DNA of 7,104 nt, from NCBI GenBank assembly GCA_028693975.1, contig JAQUUF010000059.1, positions 1-7,104 on the forward strand. Reading direction: 5' to 3'. Position 1 is the stretch's first letter. The number at the start of each line of letters is the position of its first letter. The stretch comes from Acidaminococcaceae bacterium. GTDB lineage: Bacteria; Bacillota; Negativicutes; Acidaminococcales; Acidaminococcaceae. The position numbers and the translations under genes are program-made. The notes under the pieces are model-generated. The model was not told where the DNA came from. It searched no databases and saw only the letters and a program-made list of their open reading frames with translations. Shown one piece after another: positions 1 through 6,294 of this stretch.

Positions 1-426
1 CTTGGGACCATTAGCATAATCACTGGGAGCCGCTACGATAGCTGCAATCTCATCTTCTACTGCGTCAGGCAACTTATGCCCCGTGCTGGAAAAAAATTTG
101 ATACCATTATCTTCAAAAGGATTATGTGAAGCAGAAATTACCAGACCGGCATGAGCCCCCATCTTGCTAGTCAAAAAAGAAACCGCGGGGGTAGGAATAA
201 CTCCCAAAAGATGTGCGTTGCCGCCGGCACTACAAATACCTGCAGCTAGCGCTGCCTCCAGCATAGTGCCAGATAAGCGAGTATCACGTCCAATAATAAT
301 CTTGGGCACCGTAGCTTCACGGCCAAAATATAGTGCTGCCGCACGCCCCAGCTTAAACGCCAATTCTGGTGTTAATTCTGAATTGGCCACTCCGCGAACT
401 CCATCTGTGCCAAACAATCTACTCAT
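1..426 (-). CDS. glmM: Phosphoglucosamine mutase, N-terminal third (runs off the left edge)
   Basis: GlmM interconverts glucosamine-6-phosphate and glucosamine-1-phosphate in the cytoplasm, on the way to UDP-N-acetylglucosamine for peptidoglycan. Seen: 142 codons starting MSRLFGTDGVRG, the classic opening of the bacterial GlmM branch of the alpha-D-phosphohexomutase family, then IIIGRDTRLSG (about residues 46-56) and the active-site phosphoserine motif ISASHNPFEDNGIKFFS (about residues 100-116). From family knowledge, the Ser before HNP carries the phosphate. The metal-binding DGDGD loop and the C-terminal domains would lie beyond position 1, as the family is usually about 445-450 residues. 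The ATG at 424-426 is chosen because GGGAGAG sits 7 bases upstream and the protein opens exactly as the family does. It follows hisIE by 23 bases with no terminator between them, so it may be co-transcribed with the his genes. The family call is very secure; the GlmM rather than phosphomannomutase assignment rests on the N-terminal motif. Confidence 0.96.
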   Translation of the reverse strand, partial: MSRLFGTDGVRGVANSELTPELAFKLGRAAALYFGREATVPKIIIGRDTRLSGTMLEAALAAGICSAGGNAHLLGVIPTPAVSFLTSKMGAHAGLVISASHNPFEDNGIKFFSSTGHKLPDAVEDEIAAIVAAPSDYANGPK

Positions 427-433
427 CAATAAT

Positions 434-440
434 CTCTCCC
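434..440 (-). promoter_or_regulatory. Ribosome binding site of glmM
   Basis: GGGAGAG on the minus strand, 7 bases before the glmM ATG. It occupies most of the only intergenic gap between two complete gene boundaries (427-449, 23 bases). That gap is too short for a promoter plus terminator, and it contains no inverted repeat. Confidence 0.8.
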
Positions 441-449
441 AACAATTAG

Positions 450-1109
450 TTAATATTTACTATTATTCTCTTTACTGCGCCTGCCACCCAACTCCTCTAG
501 CATTTCACCTGGGGTAATGTTATGGTAGGCCAAGAGCACGAGACAATGATACCACAAGTCACTCATCTCGTAAATAACTTCCTCACTGCTGTTATTTTTG
601 GAAGCAATAATAGTTTCAGCAGCTTCCTCGCCCACCTTCTTCAATATTTTGTCCTGACCAGACATAAAGAGATATCTTGTATAGGATTTTTCCCCACCAT
701 TTATTTTTTTATTCTGAATTACTTCATAGAGCTCTGTCAAAATACCCGGCAAAGTTTTCGTCGGTAAATTCTTTCCTTCGGCCGCATTCCACAAAGGAAA
801 ACTGAAACAGGAATAATTGCCTAGATGGCAAGCATTACCTTTTTGTTCCACCTTAACTAGCAAGGTATCGCCATCACAATCATAGGCAATACTCTGTACC
901 TTTTGGACATTGCCGCTAGTTGCACCCTTATTCCACAATTCTTGGCGACTGCGACTCCAAAACCAAGTATACCCAGTCTCTACAGTTCGGGCCAAAGATT
1001 CTCCATTCATATAAGCTAGCATCAAAACAGCATCAGTTCTGGCATCTTGTACAATGGCCGGAATAAGACCTTTGTCATCAAATTTTACTTTACTAATATC
1101 AATTTTCAT
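450..1109 (-). CDS. hisIE: Bifunctional phosphoribosyl-AMP cyclohydrolase / phosphoribosyl-ATP pyrophosphatase
   Basis: This protein performs the second and third steps of histidine synthesis: removal of pyrophosphate from phosphoribosyl-ATP (HisE half) and opening of the adenine ring of phosphoribosyl-AMP (HisI half). Seen in 219 residues: the HisI domain is about 1-112, with WSRSRQELWNKGATSG (51-66), the metal-binding DCDGD (77-81), and C94-H95 in GNACHLG. A lysine-rich linker follows, then the HisE domain from about 118, with SYTRYLF (142-148) and the MazG-like helix VGEEAAE (159-165) plus D184 as likely magnesium ligands. Length is typical of fused HisIE. The start ATG at 1107-1109 overlaps the hisF stop as ATGA, with GGAAG and AAGGAG upstream inside the end of hisF. 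It is the last his gene of the operon. The gene carries A-rich runs in the linker but no frame disruption. Confidence 0.97.
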   Translation of the reverse strand: MKIDISKVKFDDKGLIPAIVQDARTDAVLMLAYMNGESLARTVETGYTWFWSRSRQELWNKGATSGNVQKVQSIAYDCDGDTLLVKVEQKGNACHLGNYSCFSFPLWNAAEGKNLPTKTLPGILTELYEVIQNKKINGGEKSYTRYLFMSGQDKILKKVGEEAAETIIASKNNSSEEVIYEMSDLWYHCLVLLAYHNITPGEMLEELGGRRSKENNSKY

Positions 1110-1864
1110 ATTCTTACTTCCACTCCTTTGCTACGCAAGTATTCTTTTACCTGTCTGATGGTAAATTCCTTATAATGAAAAACCGAAGCAGCCAAAACAG
1201 CATCTGCTTTGCCTAAAGTCAAAACATCGTAAAAATGCTCTAGAGCTCCAGCCCCGCCTGAAGCAATAACCGGAACAGACACCGCTTCTGCCACAGCTCT
1301 GGTCAAAGGAATATCATAACCATTTTTGGTCCCATCTGCGTCCATACTGGTCAGCAGTATTTCACCTGCTCCCAAACGCACCGCTTGCTGTATCCATTCT
1401 ACCACATCTTTACCTGTTGGGGTCCTACCTCCGTTAATATAAACTTCCCATTTATTCTCGCCACACCGCTTGGCATCTACGGCTAAGACCATACATTGAC
1501 TTCCAAAAAGTTTTGCTCCCTCGGCCAAAATAGACGGGTCCTTGACCGCTGCTGTATTAAGGGAAGTCTTATCCGCTCCCGCATTGAGGGCATTGCGTAC
1601 ATCGGCTACCGTACTAATACCACCGCCTACCGTTAAGGGCATAAAGACCTCACCAGCAGTCCTATTAATAACATCTAGTACAGATTTTCTTTGCTCCACG
1701 GAAGCAGTAATATCCAAAAACACCAATTCATCTGCTTTTTCAACATCATATTGATGAGCTAGCGCTACCGGGTCACCGGCATCCTTAAGCTCCACAAAAT
1801 TGGTTCCCTTAACCACTCGCCCATTTTTCACATCTAGACAAGGGATAATTCTTTTAGTATGCAT
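1106..1864 (-). CDS. hisF: Imidazole glycerol phosphate synthase, cyclase subunit
   Basis: HisF is the cyclase half of the HisH-HisF complex. It uses ammonia released by HisH to convert PRFAR into imidazole glycerol phosphate and AICAR, the latter feeding back to purine synthesis. Seen: a full-length (beta/alpha)8 barrel of 252 residues. The catalytic aspartates are in place: D11 in RIIPCLDVKNGRVVKG and D130 in MVLAVDAKR. Phosphate-binding loops are visible as TVGGGIST (78-85) and IASGGAGALEH (200-210), and LTSMDADGTKNGYD (171-184) is the usual C-terminal-half motif. The reading frame continues open to 1933, but the start at 1862-1864 is chosen because GGGAGGAG lies just upstream and the protein then begins exactly at the first barrel strand. 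One base separates it from the hisA stop (TAACATG), and its own TGA overlaps hisIE as ATGA. Nothing atypical was seen. Confidence 0.98.
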   Translation of the reverse strand: MHTKRIIPCLDVKNGRVVKGTNFVELKDAGDPVALAHQYDVEKADELVFLDITASVEQRKSVLDVINRTAGEVFMPLTVGGGISTVADVRNALNAGADKTSLNTAAVKDPSILAEGAKLFGSQCMVLAVDAKRCGENKWEVYINGGRTPTGKDVVEWIQQAVRLGAGEILLTSMDADGTKNGYDIPLTRAVAEAVSVPVIASGGAGALEHFYDVLTLGKADAVLAASVFHYKEFTIRQVKEYLRSKGVEVRI

Positions 1865-1865
1865 G

Positions 1866-2594
1866 TTACTCCTCCCGCGCGCATTTAATTGCAGCCGCCA
1901 AATCAATTGCTTTGGTATAAAGAGCTTTCCCAACTATACAACCTTCAATGCCTGCGCCTTCGTATTGTTTGAGCTGGCGAATATCTGCTAAGGAAGTTAC
2001 GCCACCGGAAGCAATCACTTTAAGTTGCGCTTGCCTTGCTAGCTCTGCTGTCGCCTCAACATTGGCTCCGCTTAGCTTGCCATCACGAGCTATATCAGTA
2101 AATATTATCCTGTCCACACCTACTTGAGCCATTTGTTTAGCAAGCTCCACAGCCTGCATATCGCCGCTTTGCCCCCAGCCTTCTACAGCAACCACTCCAT
2201 CTTTGGCGTCGATACCCACCACTATTTTAGCAGGGAATTTGCGACAAGCTTCAGCCACTAGCTCAGGTTGCTTCACAGCCACACTCCCCAAGATAACTCT
2301 CGACACACCCAGTGCCAAAATCATCTCTATATTGGCAATAGAACGAATACCACCGCCTAATTCCACCGGCATCTTAGCTTTACTCAAAACATTTTTGATA
2401 GCAGTCAAATTCTGACTACTACCGGCTAAAGCACCATCCAAATCAACTAAATGCAAATACTCTGCTCCCTGATCAGCAAAGATGCCCACCATATCCGCAG
2501 GATTTGCTGCATATACCGTTTCTTTATCAAATCTTCCTTCCGTCAGACGCACACATTGTCCGCCCCTGATATCAATTGCGGGAATAATAATCAT
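1866..2594 (-). CDS. hisA: ProFAR isomerase (phosphoribosylformimino-5-aminoimidazole carboxamide ribotide isomerase)
   Basis: HisA catalyses the Amadori rearrangement of ProFAR to PRFAR, the fourth step of the pathway, giving the substrate of HisHF. Seen: a 242-residue (beta/alpha)8 barrel with catalytic D8 in MIIIPAIDIRGGQCVRL and D129 in VVGIDAKDG. Other features are VELGGGIRS (77-85), a tryptophan at 140 in the EGW motif typical of HisA, TDIARDGKLSGAN (166-178) and IASGGVTSLADI (194-205). The frame could begin at a GTG at 2601-2603, but that codon lies inside the ribosome binding site (AAGGAG at 2603-2608), so the ATG at 2592-2594 is preferred. That ATG overlaps the hisH stop as ATGA. Its last codons (CGG GAG GAG) carry the ribosome binding site of hisF. 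HisA and HisF are related barrels. This one is HisA by its opening motif and loops, not a dual HisA/PriA annotation, since trpF context is absent. Confidence 0.97.
   Translation of the reverse strand: MIIIPAIDIRGGQCVRLTEGRFDKETVYAANPADMVGIFADQGAEYLHLVDLDGALAGSSQNLTAIKNVLSKAKMPVELGGGIRSIANIEMILALGVSRVILGSVAVKQPELVAEACRKFPAKIVVGIDAKDGVVAVEGWGQSGDMQAVELAKQMAQVGVDRIIFTDIARDGKLSGANVEATAELARQAQLKVIASGGVTSLADIRQLKQYEGAGIEGCIVGKALYTKAIDLAAAIKCAREE
1869..1876 (-). promoter_or_regulatory. Ribosome binding site of hisF, inside the hisA 3' end
   Basis: GGGAGGAG on the minus strand, 4 bases before the hisF ATG. It is built from the last sense codons of hisA (CGG GAG GAG, then TAA). It decides the hisF start at 1864 over in-frame upstream possibilities reaching to 1933 and suggests translational coupling of hisA and hisF. 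Confidence 0.85.
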
Positions 2595-3202
2595 GGCTGC
2601 CACTCCTTAAAAGCTTGTAATATTTTGAGTCCTACACTGCTAGACTTCTCCGGGTGGAACTGTACTGCTTGGACATTGTCCCTGCCTACAGAGGCTACTA
2701 CTTCTTGCCCATAATCACACACCGCCGTAACAATACCTTTGTCAAGAGGCTGCGCGTGGTAGCTATGCACAAAGTAAACATACTCTCCGCTCACCTGACT
2801 CAAAAGCGGCGACGCTGCTCTAAGCTCCAGTTTGTTCCACCCCATATGAGGTATCTTATAAGGTGTAACAATCTTGGTAATATTTCCTTTAAAAAATCCT
2901 AGACCAGCAACACCAGGCGTTTCCTCACTACCTTCAAATAACAATTGCAGACCTAAGCATATGCCAAGGAAGGGCTTACCTGCTTGCAACGCCTGCACAA
3001 TCACTTCTTCCAAATGGTAGCTTTGCAAATTATGCATACAATCACCAAAAGCTCCCACCCCAGGTAAAATTATTTTACTAGCAGCAGCAATCTTCTGCGG
3101 GTCAGAAGTAACAAGCGGGTCTGCTCCTATCGCAGTCACAGCTTTGCTCACACTATGCAAATTACCACTACCATAATCAATGATTACTATTTGTTTATTC
3201 AT
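2591..3202 (-). CDS. hisH: Imidazole glycerol phosphate synthase, glutamine amidotransferase subunit
   Basis: HisH hydrolyses glutamine and channels the ammonia through the HisF barrel. Seen: a 203-residue class I (triad) glutamine amidotransferase beginning MNKQIVIIDYGSGNLHSV. The nucleophile is C82 in FLGICLGLQLLFEG, and H183 and E185 in VQFHPEKSS complete the triad. PGVGAFG (47-53) is the oxyanion-strand motif found in this family, and IPHMGWN (117-123) is a HisH signature that separates it from other amidotransferases. Length is typical. The ATG at 3200-3202 overlaps the hisB stop as ATGA and has AAAGGTG at 3207-3213. The stop overlaps the hisA start the same way. The position between hisB and hisA, with hisF one gene on, is the usual order for the complex subunits. 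Nothing atypical was seen. Confidence 0.98.
   Translation of the reverse strand: MNKQIVIIDYGSGNLHSVSKAVTAIGADPLVTSDPQKIAAASKIILPGVGAFGDCMHNLQSYHLEEVIVQALQAGKPFLGICLGLQLLFEGSEETPGVAGLGFFKGNITKIVTPYKIPHMGWNKLELRAASPLLSQVSGEYVYFVHSYHAQPLDKGIVTAVCDYGQEVVASVGRDNVQAVQFHPEKSSSVGLKILQAFKEWQP
2603..2608 (-). promoter_or_regulatory. Ribosome binding site of hisA, inside the hisH 3' end
   Basis: AAGGAG on the minus strand, 8 bases before the hisA ATG at 2592-2594. A GTG three codons further upstream (2601-2603) overlaps this site and so is not a credible start. Confidence 0.8.
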
Positions 3203-3783
3203 AGGGCACCTTTACTGCTCATCACGCCTTGGACTCTGGCATCATGCGCTACCGCTTCTGCTAAGGCTCGGCCAAAAGCTTTGAACATTCCTTCGACGAT
3301 ATGATGGGTGTTTTTACCAAAATGTTCCACAATATGCAAGGTCATACCAGAGGATACAGCTACCGCCCTAAAAAATTCTTCTACCATTTCAGACTCCATA
3401 TTGCCTAATTGCTGTCTCGGGACGTCTGCCGCAAAATTCAAAAAAGGCCTATTGCTTAGGTCCAGCACTACCTGAATAAGCGCCTCATCCATAGGTAGCG
3501 TCATTGCGCCATACCTATGAATACCTTCTTTATTCCCCAAGGCAACCTTAATGGCTTCTCCCAAAACAATACCGCAATCTTCCACAGTGTGGTGCGAATC
3601 CACATCCAAATCACCCTGTGCCTCTACTTGCAAATCAAAAAAACCATGTTTAGCCAATAATTCCAGCATATGATTCAAGAAGCCTACCCCGGTATCAATA
3701 TGGGCCTGACCGCTGCCATCCAAATTTAATTCTATCTTAACCTTAGTCTCTAAGGTTTTACGCTCAATCTTAGCTATCCGCAT
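3199..3783 (-). CDS. hisB: Imidazoleglycerol-phosphate dehydratase (monofunctional)
   Basis: HisB removes water from imidazole glycerol phosphate to give imidazole acetol phosphate, the HisC substrate. Seen: 194 residues, the size of the stand-alone dehydratase, so the histidinol phosphatase domain fused in enterobacteria is absent. The duplicated metal-binding half-motifs are present: HHTVED (64-69) and HHIVEG (160-165), which supply the two-manganese site as known for the family. GVGFLNHML (32-40), GIHRYG (87-92) and LPMDEAL (96-102) are also family signatures. The frame is open upstream to 3831, but the ATG at 3781-3783 is chosen since AGGAGGGG precedes it and MRIAKIERKTLET is the usual opening. 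It lies one base after the hisC stop (TAAAATG), and its stop overlaps hisH as ATGA. All expected metal-binding histidines are intact. Confidence 0.98.
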   Translation of the reverse strand: MRIAKIERKTLETKVKIELNLDGSGQAHIDTGVGFLNHMLELLAKHGFFDLQVEAQGDLDVDSHHTVEDCGIVLGEAIKVALGNKEGIHRYGAMTLPMDEALIQVVLDLSNRPFLNFAADVPRQQLGNMESEMVEEFFRAVAVSSGMTLHIVEHFGKNTHHIVEGMFKAFGRALAEAVAHDARVQGVMSSKGAL

Positions 3784-3784
3784 T

Positions 3785-4945
3785 TTACCCCTCCTGACAA
3801 ATATTGGTAAGAGCACTAATAAGCTGTACATTTTCTTCTGGTCGTCCTAGCGTAATCCTCAGAGCACCAGGCAGAGCAGGATGATTAGAAAAATCTCTGA
3901 CCATAATTTTATGCTGCAAAAGTTGTTTAAAAACATAGCTGCCTGCAGTAGCTTCATTGCTCGCCGCACGCTTAAACCCTTCTTTGATAGCCCTAGTAGC
4001 TAGCGCAAAAGCTAGTTCCCCTTGCAACTGTACCAAGAGGAAGTTCGTCTCTGAAGGAAAAACCCTGCACCCCAAATCCAGACAAGCTTGGGCGAGCTTG
4101 GTACGTTCTCTCTGCATCAATTTAATTCTACTGCCAAACTCTTTTTTATTAGCATAAACTATTTGCGCTATTTGCAGAGTTAGTCCATTAACATGATAGG
4201 GCAAGAGCACCTTTTGCATTATTTCCAGTAACTGCGGTGCGCCAGTTCCATAGCCGATACGCAAACTAGCCAGTCCAAAAGCCTTGGAAAAAGTTCTAAA
4301 GACCATAAAGTTATTGTATTTACCCAAAAGGCTCAACGTAGATAAATTGCTAGACCCAAACTCACCTTGAGCAAATTCCATATAGGCCTCGTCCATGATG
4401 ACAGGACATTCTACCCTAGCCAATATCTGCTCCATAACCTGCAAAGAATTAAAATTGCCTGTAGGGTTATTGGGGTTGCAAATAATCAAGAGATCAGGCT
4501 TATGCTTGTGGCAAAAGGCGATTAAAGCATTGGCGTCTATATAACCTTCCAAGGTCAAAGGATATTGCAAAGCTTTGCTATCGGCTAATTGCACATATTC
4601 GCCATACATCGAAAAAGAAGGATAAGGAATCGCTATTTTGCGGCCCATACCGCCAAAAGCATAGCAGGCTTTTTCCAACAACTCACTAGAACCATTACCC
4701 AAAATAATATTATTGGCCCCCACACGCAAGTCTCGTGCCAGTGTCTCCGACAAATCTTCACCATGCATGGGTGGATAGCGATTAAAAGCAAATTTGCTAA
4801 CAGTGCGCTGCACTTCTTCTACAATACTAGCAGGCAAGTTCCAATTGGTTTCATTGGCATTGACGATAATATCTGCTTCCGGTATCGTCTCCACACTGTA
4901 GCCTTCCATTTTTTTCAAACTAAAGCGCGGTCTGCATAACATCAT
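3785..4945 (-). CDS. hisC: Histidinol-phosphate aminotransferase
   Basis: HisC transfers an amino group from glutamate to imidazole acetol phosphate, giving histidinol phosphate. Seen: a 386-residue fold-type I PLP aminotransferase. It has NANETNWNLP (29-38), CNPNNPTGN (156-164), VIMDEAYMEF (182-191), the PLP lysine K221 in FRTFSKAFGLASLRIGYG, and R363 in GALRITLGRPE for the substrate carboxylate. Typical HisC proteins are about 350-360 residues. The excess seems to lie at about 308-336, between NFLLVQL and VFKQLLQHKIMVRDF, where an alanine-rich segment looks inserted in frame. The ATG at 4943-4945 overlaps the hisD stop as ATGA; a second ATG follows immediately (ATGATG), so the start could be one codon later. 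The site upstream is purine-rich (AGGAAAGG) but about 11 bases away, weaker than its neighbours. The position in the his operon supports HisC over a generic aromatic aminotransferase, although relaxed substrate use is known in this family. Confidence 0.96.
   Translation of the reverse strand: MMLCRPRFSLKKMEGYSVETIPEADIIVNANETNWNLPASIVEEVQRTVSKFAFNRYPPMHGEDLSETLARDLRVGANNIILGNGSSELLEKACYAFGGMGRKIAIPYPSFSMYGEYVQLADSKALQYPLTLEGYIDANALIAFCHKHKPDLLIICNPNNPTGNFNSLQVMEQILARVECPVIMDEAYMEFAQGEFGSSNLSTLSLLGKYNNFMVFRTFSKAFGLASLRIGYGTGAPQLLEIMQKVLLPYHVNGLTLQIAQIVYANKKEFGSRIKLMQRERTKLAQACLDLGCRVFPSETNFLLVQLQGELAFALATRAIKEGFKRAASNEATAGSYVFKQLLQHKIMVRDFSNHPALPGALRITLGRPEENVQLISALTNICQEG
3788..3795 (-). promoter_or_regulatory. 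Ribosome binding site of hisB, inside the hisC 3' end
   Basis: AGGAGGGG on the minus strand, made from the last hisC codons (CAG GAG GGG, then TAA) and 4 bases from the hisB ATG. It fixes the hisB start at 3783 against an open frame reaching 3831, and it mirrors the arrangement at hisA/hisF. Confidence 0.85.
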
Positions 4946-6294
4946 TTTGTTTTCTTTCCTTTCCTCACCTTGATAGCATTAGCATGTGCTTGTAAGCCTT
5001 CGGCTTCTGACATGGCAATAATATCGTCAGAAGCAGCGCTTAAGGCTTTTTCTGTATAAGCAATAATTCTGGTCTTTTTCATAAAGGTTTCTACATTAAG
5101 TACTGAATAGAATTTGGCAGTACCACCGGTCGGCAAAATATGATTAGGTCCGGCATAATAATCACCCAAGGGCTCAGGAGAATAAGCACCCAAGAAGATA
5201 GCACCAGCATTGCGAATATAAGGCAAGAGAGCAAACGGGTCTTGGGTATTAATCTCCATATGCTCAGGAGCAGAAATATTGGCCATTTCTATAACTGTGT
5301 CCATATCTTTGGCAATAATAATCTTACCCTGATTAGCCAAAGAGAGCTCTACGATAGCTTGTCGTGGCAAGGCTGCTTTTTGTTGCTCTACCTCTTTGGC
5401 TGTTGCCTGAGCCGTTGCTTCGTCATCCGTGACCAAAATAGCACTAGCCAAAGGGTCATGCTCTGCCTGGCTCAGCAAATCTGCTGCCAGATAGACCGGG
5501 TTAGCAGTTTTGTCCGCTACTACCAATATCTCACTAGGTCCGGCCAACATGTCGATATCGCAGTGACCATACACTGCTTTTTTGGCCAAAGTAACAAAAA
5601 TATTGCCAGGCCCAGTTATTTTCTCTACTTTGGGAACCGTTTTGGTACCAAACGCCAAAGCGGCCACAGCTTGAGCCCCACCCATCTTAAATATTTCTGT
5701 AATTCCTATAGCCTTGGCTGTGGCCAGTACATAAGGATTAACCTTGCCATCCCTGCCAGGAGGCACGGCCATAACGATTCTGGGAACACCAGCTACCATG
5801 GCAGGAACTGCATTCATAATTACCGAAGACGGATAAGCTGCCGTTCCCCCCGGTACATAAATACCGACGGAATCAACAGGAGTAAACTTTTGTCCCAATA
5901 ACGAGCCATATTCTCTATTAGTCAACCAAGTCTTGGGCATTTGCTCTTCATGAAACTTACGTACATTAGCAATAGCATTTTTGATAGCTTGCATTACCCT
6001 TGGTTTCACAACCTTCTCTGCTGCGGCAAACTCCTTAGCTGTTACTTTAATATTCTTGGCGTTAAGGTCAGCTTTATCGATAAGCTTGGTGTAATAATTT
6101 AAAGCTTTATCTCCATCCTCGCGTACACCGCTAACAATCTTATCCACCACTTGCGCAGCCGTCAGTGGCTCCCCAAACATAGCCGTAACACCGGCTTGCA
6201 CATTAGGTGACAGTGTACATTCATCAAAAGCTTTTTTTTGCATTAGGGCAGCCATTTGGCGAGCTGTCATTTTTCTGGCATCTATGATTTTCAT
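4942..6294 (-). CDS. hisD: Histidinol dehydrogenase
   Basis: HisD carries out the last two steps, oxidising L-histidinol through histidinal to L-histidine with two NAD+. Seen: 450 residues, slightly longer than the usual 425-440. Zinc ligands expected from the E. coli enzyme are found: Q276 and H279 in LLSQAEHDP, D378 in PLGDYYAGPNHILPTGG, and H437 in AEGLQAHANA. The catalytic pair E344-H345 is in ISAPEHMEI, and H385 is in GPNHILP. VDSVGIYVPGGTAAYPSSV (140-158), KITGPGN (225-231) and MLAGPSEILVVAD (249-261) form the NAD-binding core signature. The ATG at 6292-6294 has GAGGAGGA 6 bases upstream and overlaps the hisG stop as ATGA. The C-terminus is lysine-rich (KVRKGKKTK), and its codons supply the weak hisC ribosome binding site. 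An A8 run lies at codons 19-22. A 253-codon open frame on the opposite strand is a shadow. Confidence 0.98.
   Translation of the reverse strand: MKIIDARKMTARQMAALMQKKAFDECTLSPNVQAGVTAMFGEPLTAAQVVDKIVSGVREDGDKALNYYTKLIDKADLNAKNIKVTAKEFAAAEKVVKPRVMQAIKNAIANVRKFHEEQMPKTWLTNREYGSLLGQKFTPVDSVGIYVPGGTAAYPSSVIMNAVPAMVAGVPRIVMAVPPGRDGKVNPYVLATAKAIGITEIFKMGGAQAVAALAFGTKTVPKVEKITGPGNIFVTLAKKAVYGHCDIDMLAGPSEILVVADKTANPVYLAADLLSQAEHDPLASAILVTDDEATAQATAKEVEQQKAALPRQAIVELSLANQGKIIIAKDMDTVIEMANISAPEHMEINTQDPFALLPYIRNAGAIFLGAYSPEPLGDYYAGPNHILPTGGTAKFYSVLNVETFMKKTRIIAYTEKALSAASDDIIAMSEAEGLQAHANAIKVRKGKKTK

Noticed and set aside
427..449. Possible terminator or promoter between hisIE and glmM
   Set aside because: The 23-base gap has no inverted repeat, no T-run, and no spaced -35/-10 pair. 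Only a ribosome binding site is visible.
164..517. A 117-codon plus-strand frame spanning the glmM/hisIE boundary
   Set aside because: It is antisense to the conserved N-terminus of GlmM and the end of HisIE, is compositionally odd, and matches nothing I recognise.
1866..1933. N-terminal extension of hisF into hisA (possible start at 1933)
   Set aside because: The extra 23 residues do not belong to the HisF barrel, and GGGAGGAG sits right before the ATG at 1864.
3784..3831. N-terminal extension of hisB into hisC (possible start at 3831)
   Set aside because: The hydrophobic MYSLLVLLPIF extension looks like a signal or membrane segment, but it is just hisC coding sequence in another frame. 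AGGAGGGG places the start at 3783, and HisB is cytoplasmic.
4907..4909. Alternative hisC start at the internal ATG of MEGYSVET (codon 13)
   Set aside because: It follows an A7 run with no Shine-Dalgarno sequence, and it would drop the RPRFSLKKMEGYS segment that is normal at the start of HisC-type proteins.
5140..5901. A 253-codon open frame on the plus strand opposite hisD
   Set aside because: It lies wholly antisense to an intact, fully motif-supported HisD. Its translation has no recognisable domain, and there is no convincing ribosome binding context. It is best explained as a shadow of hisD codon composition.
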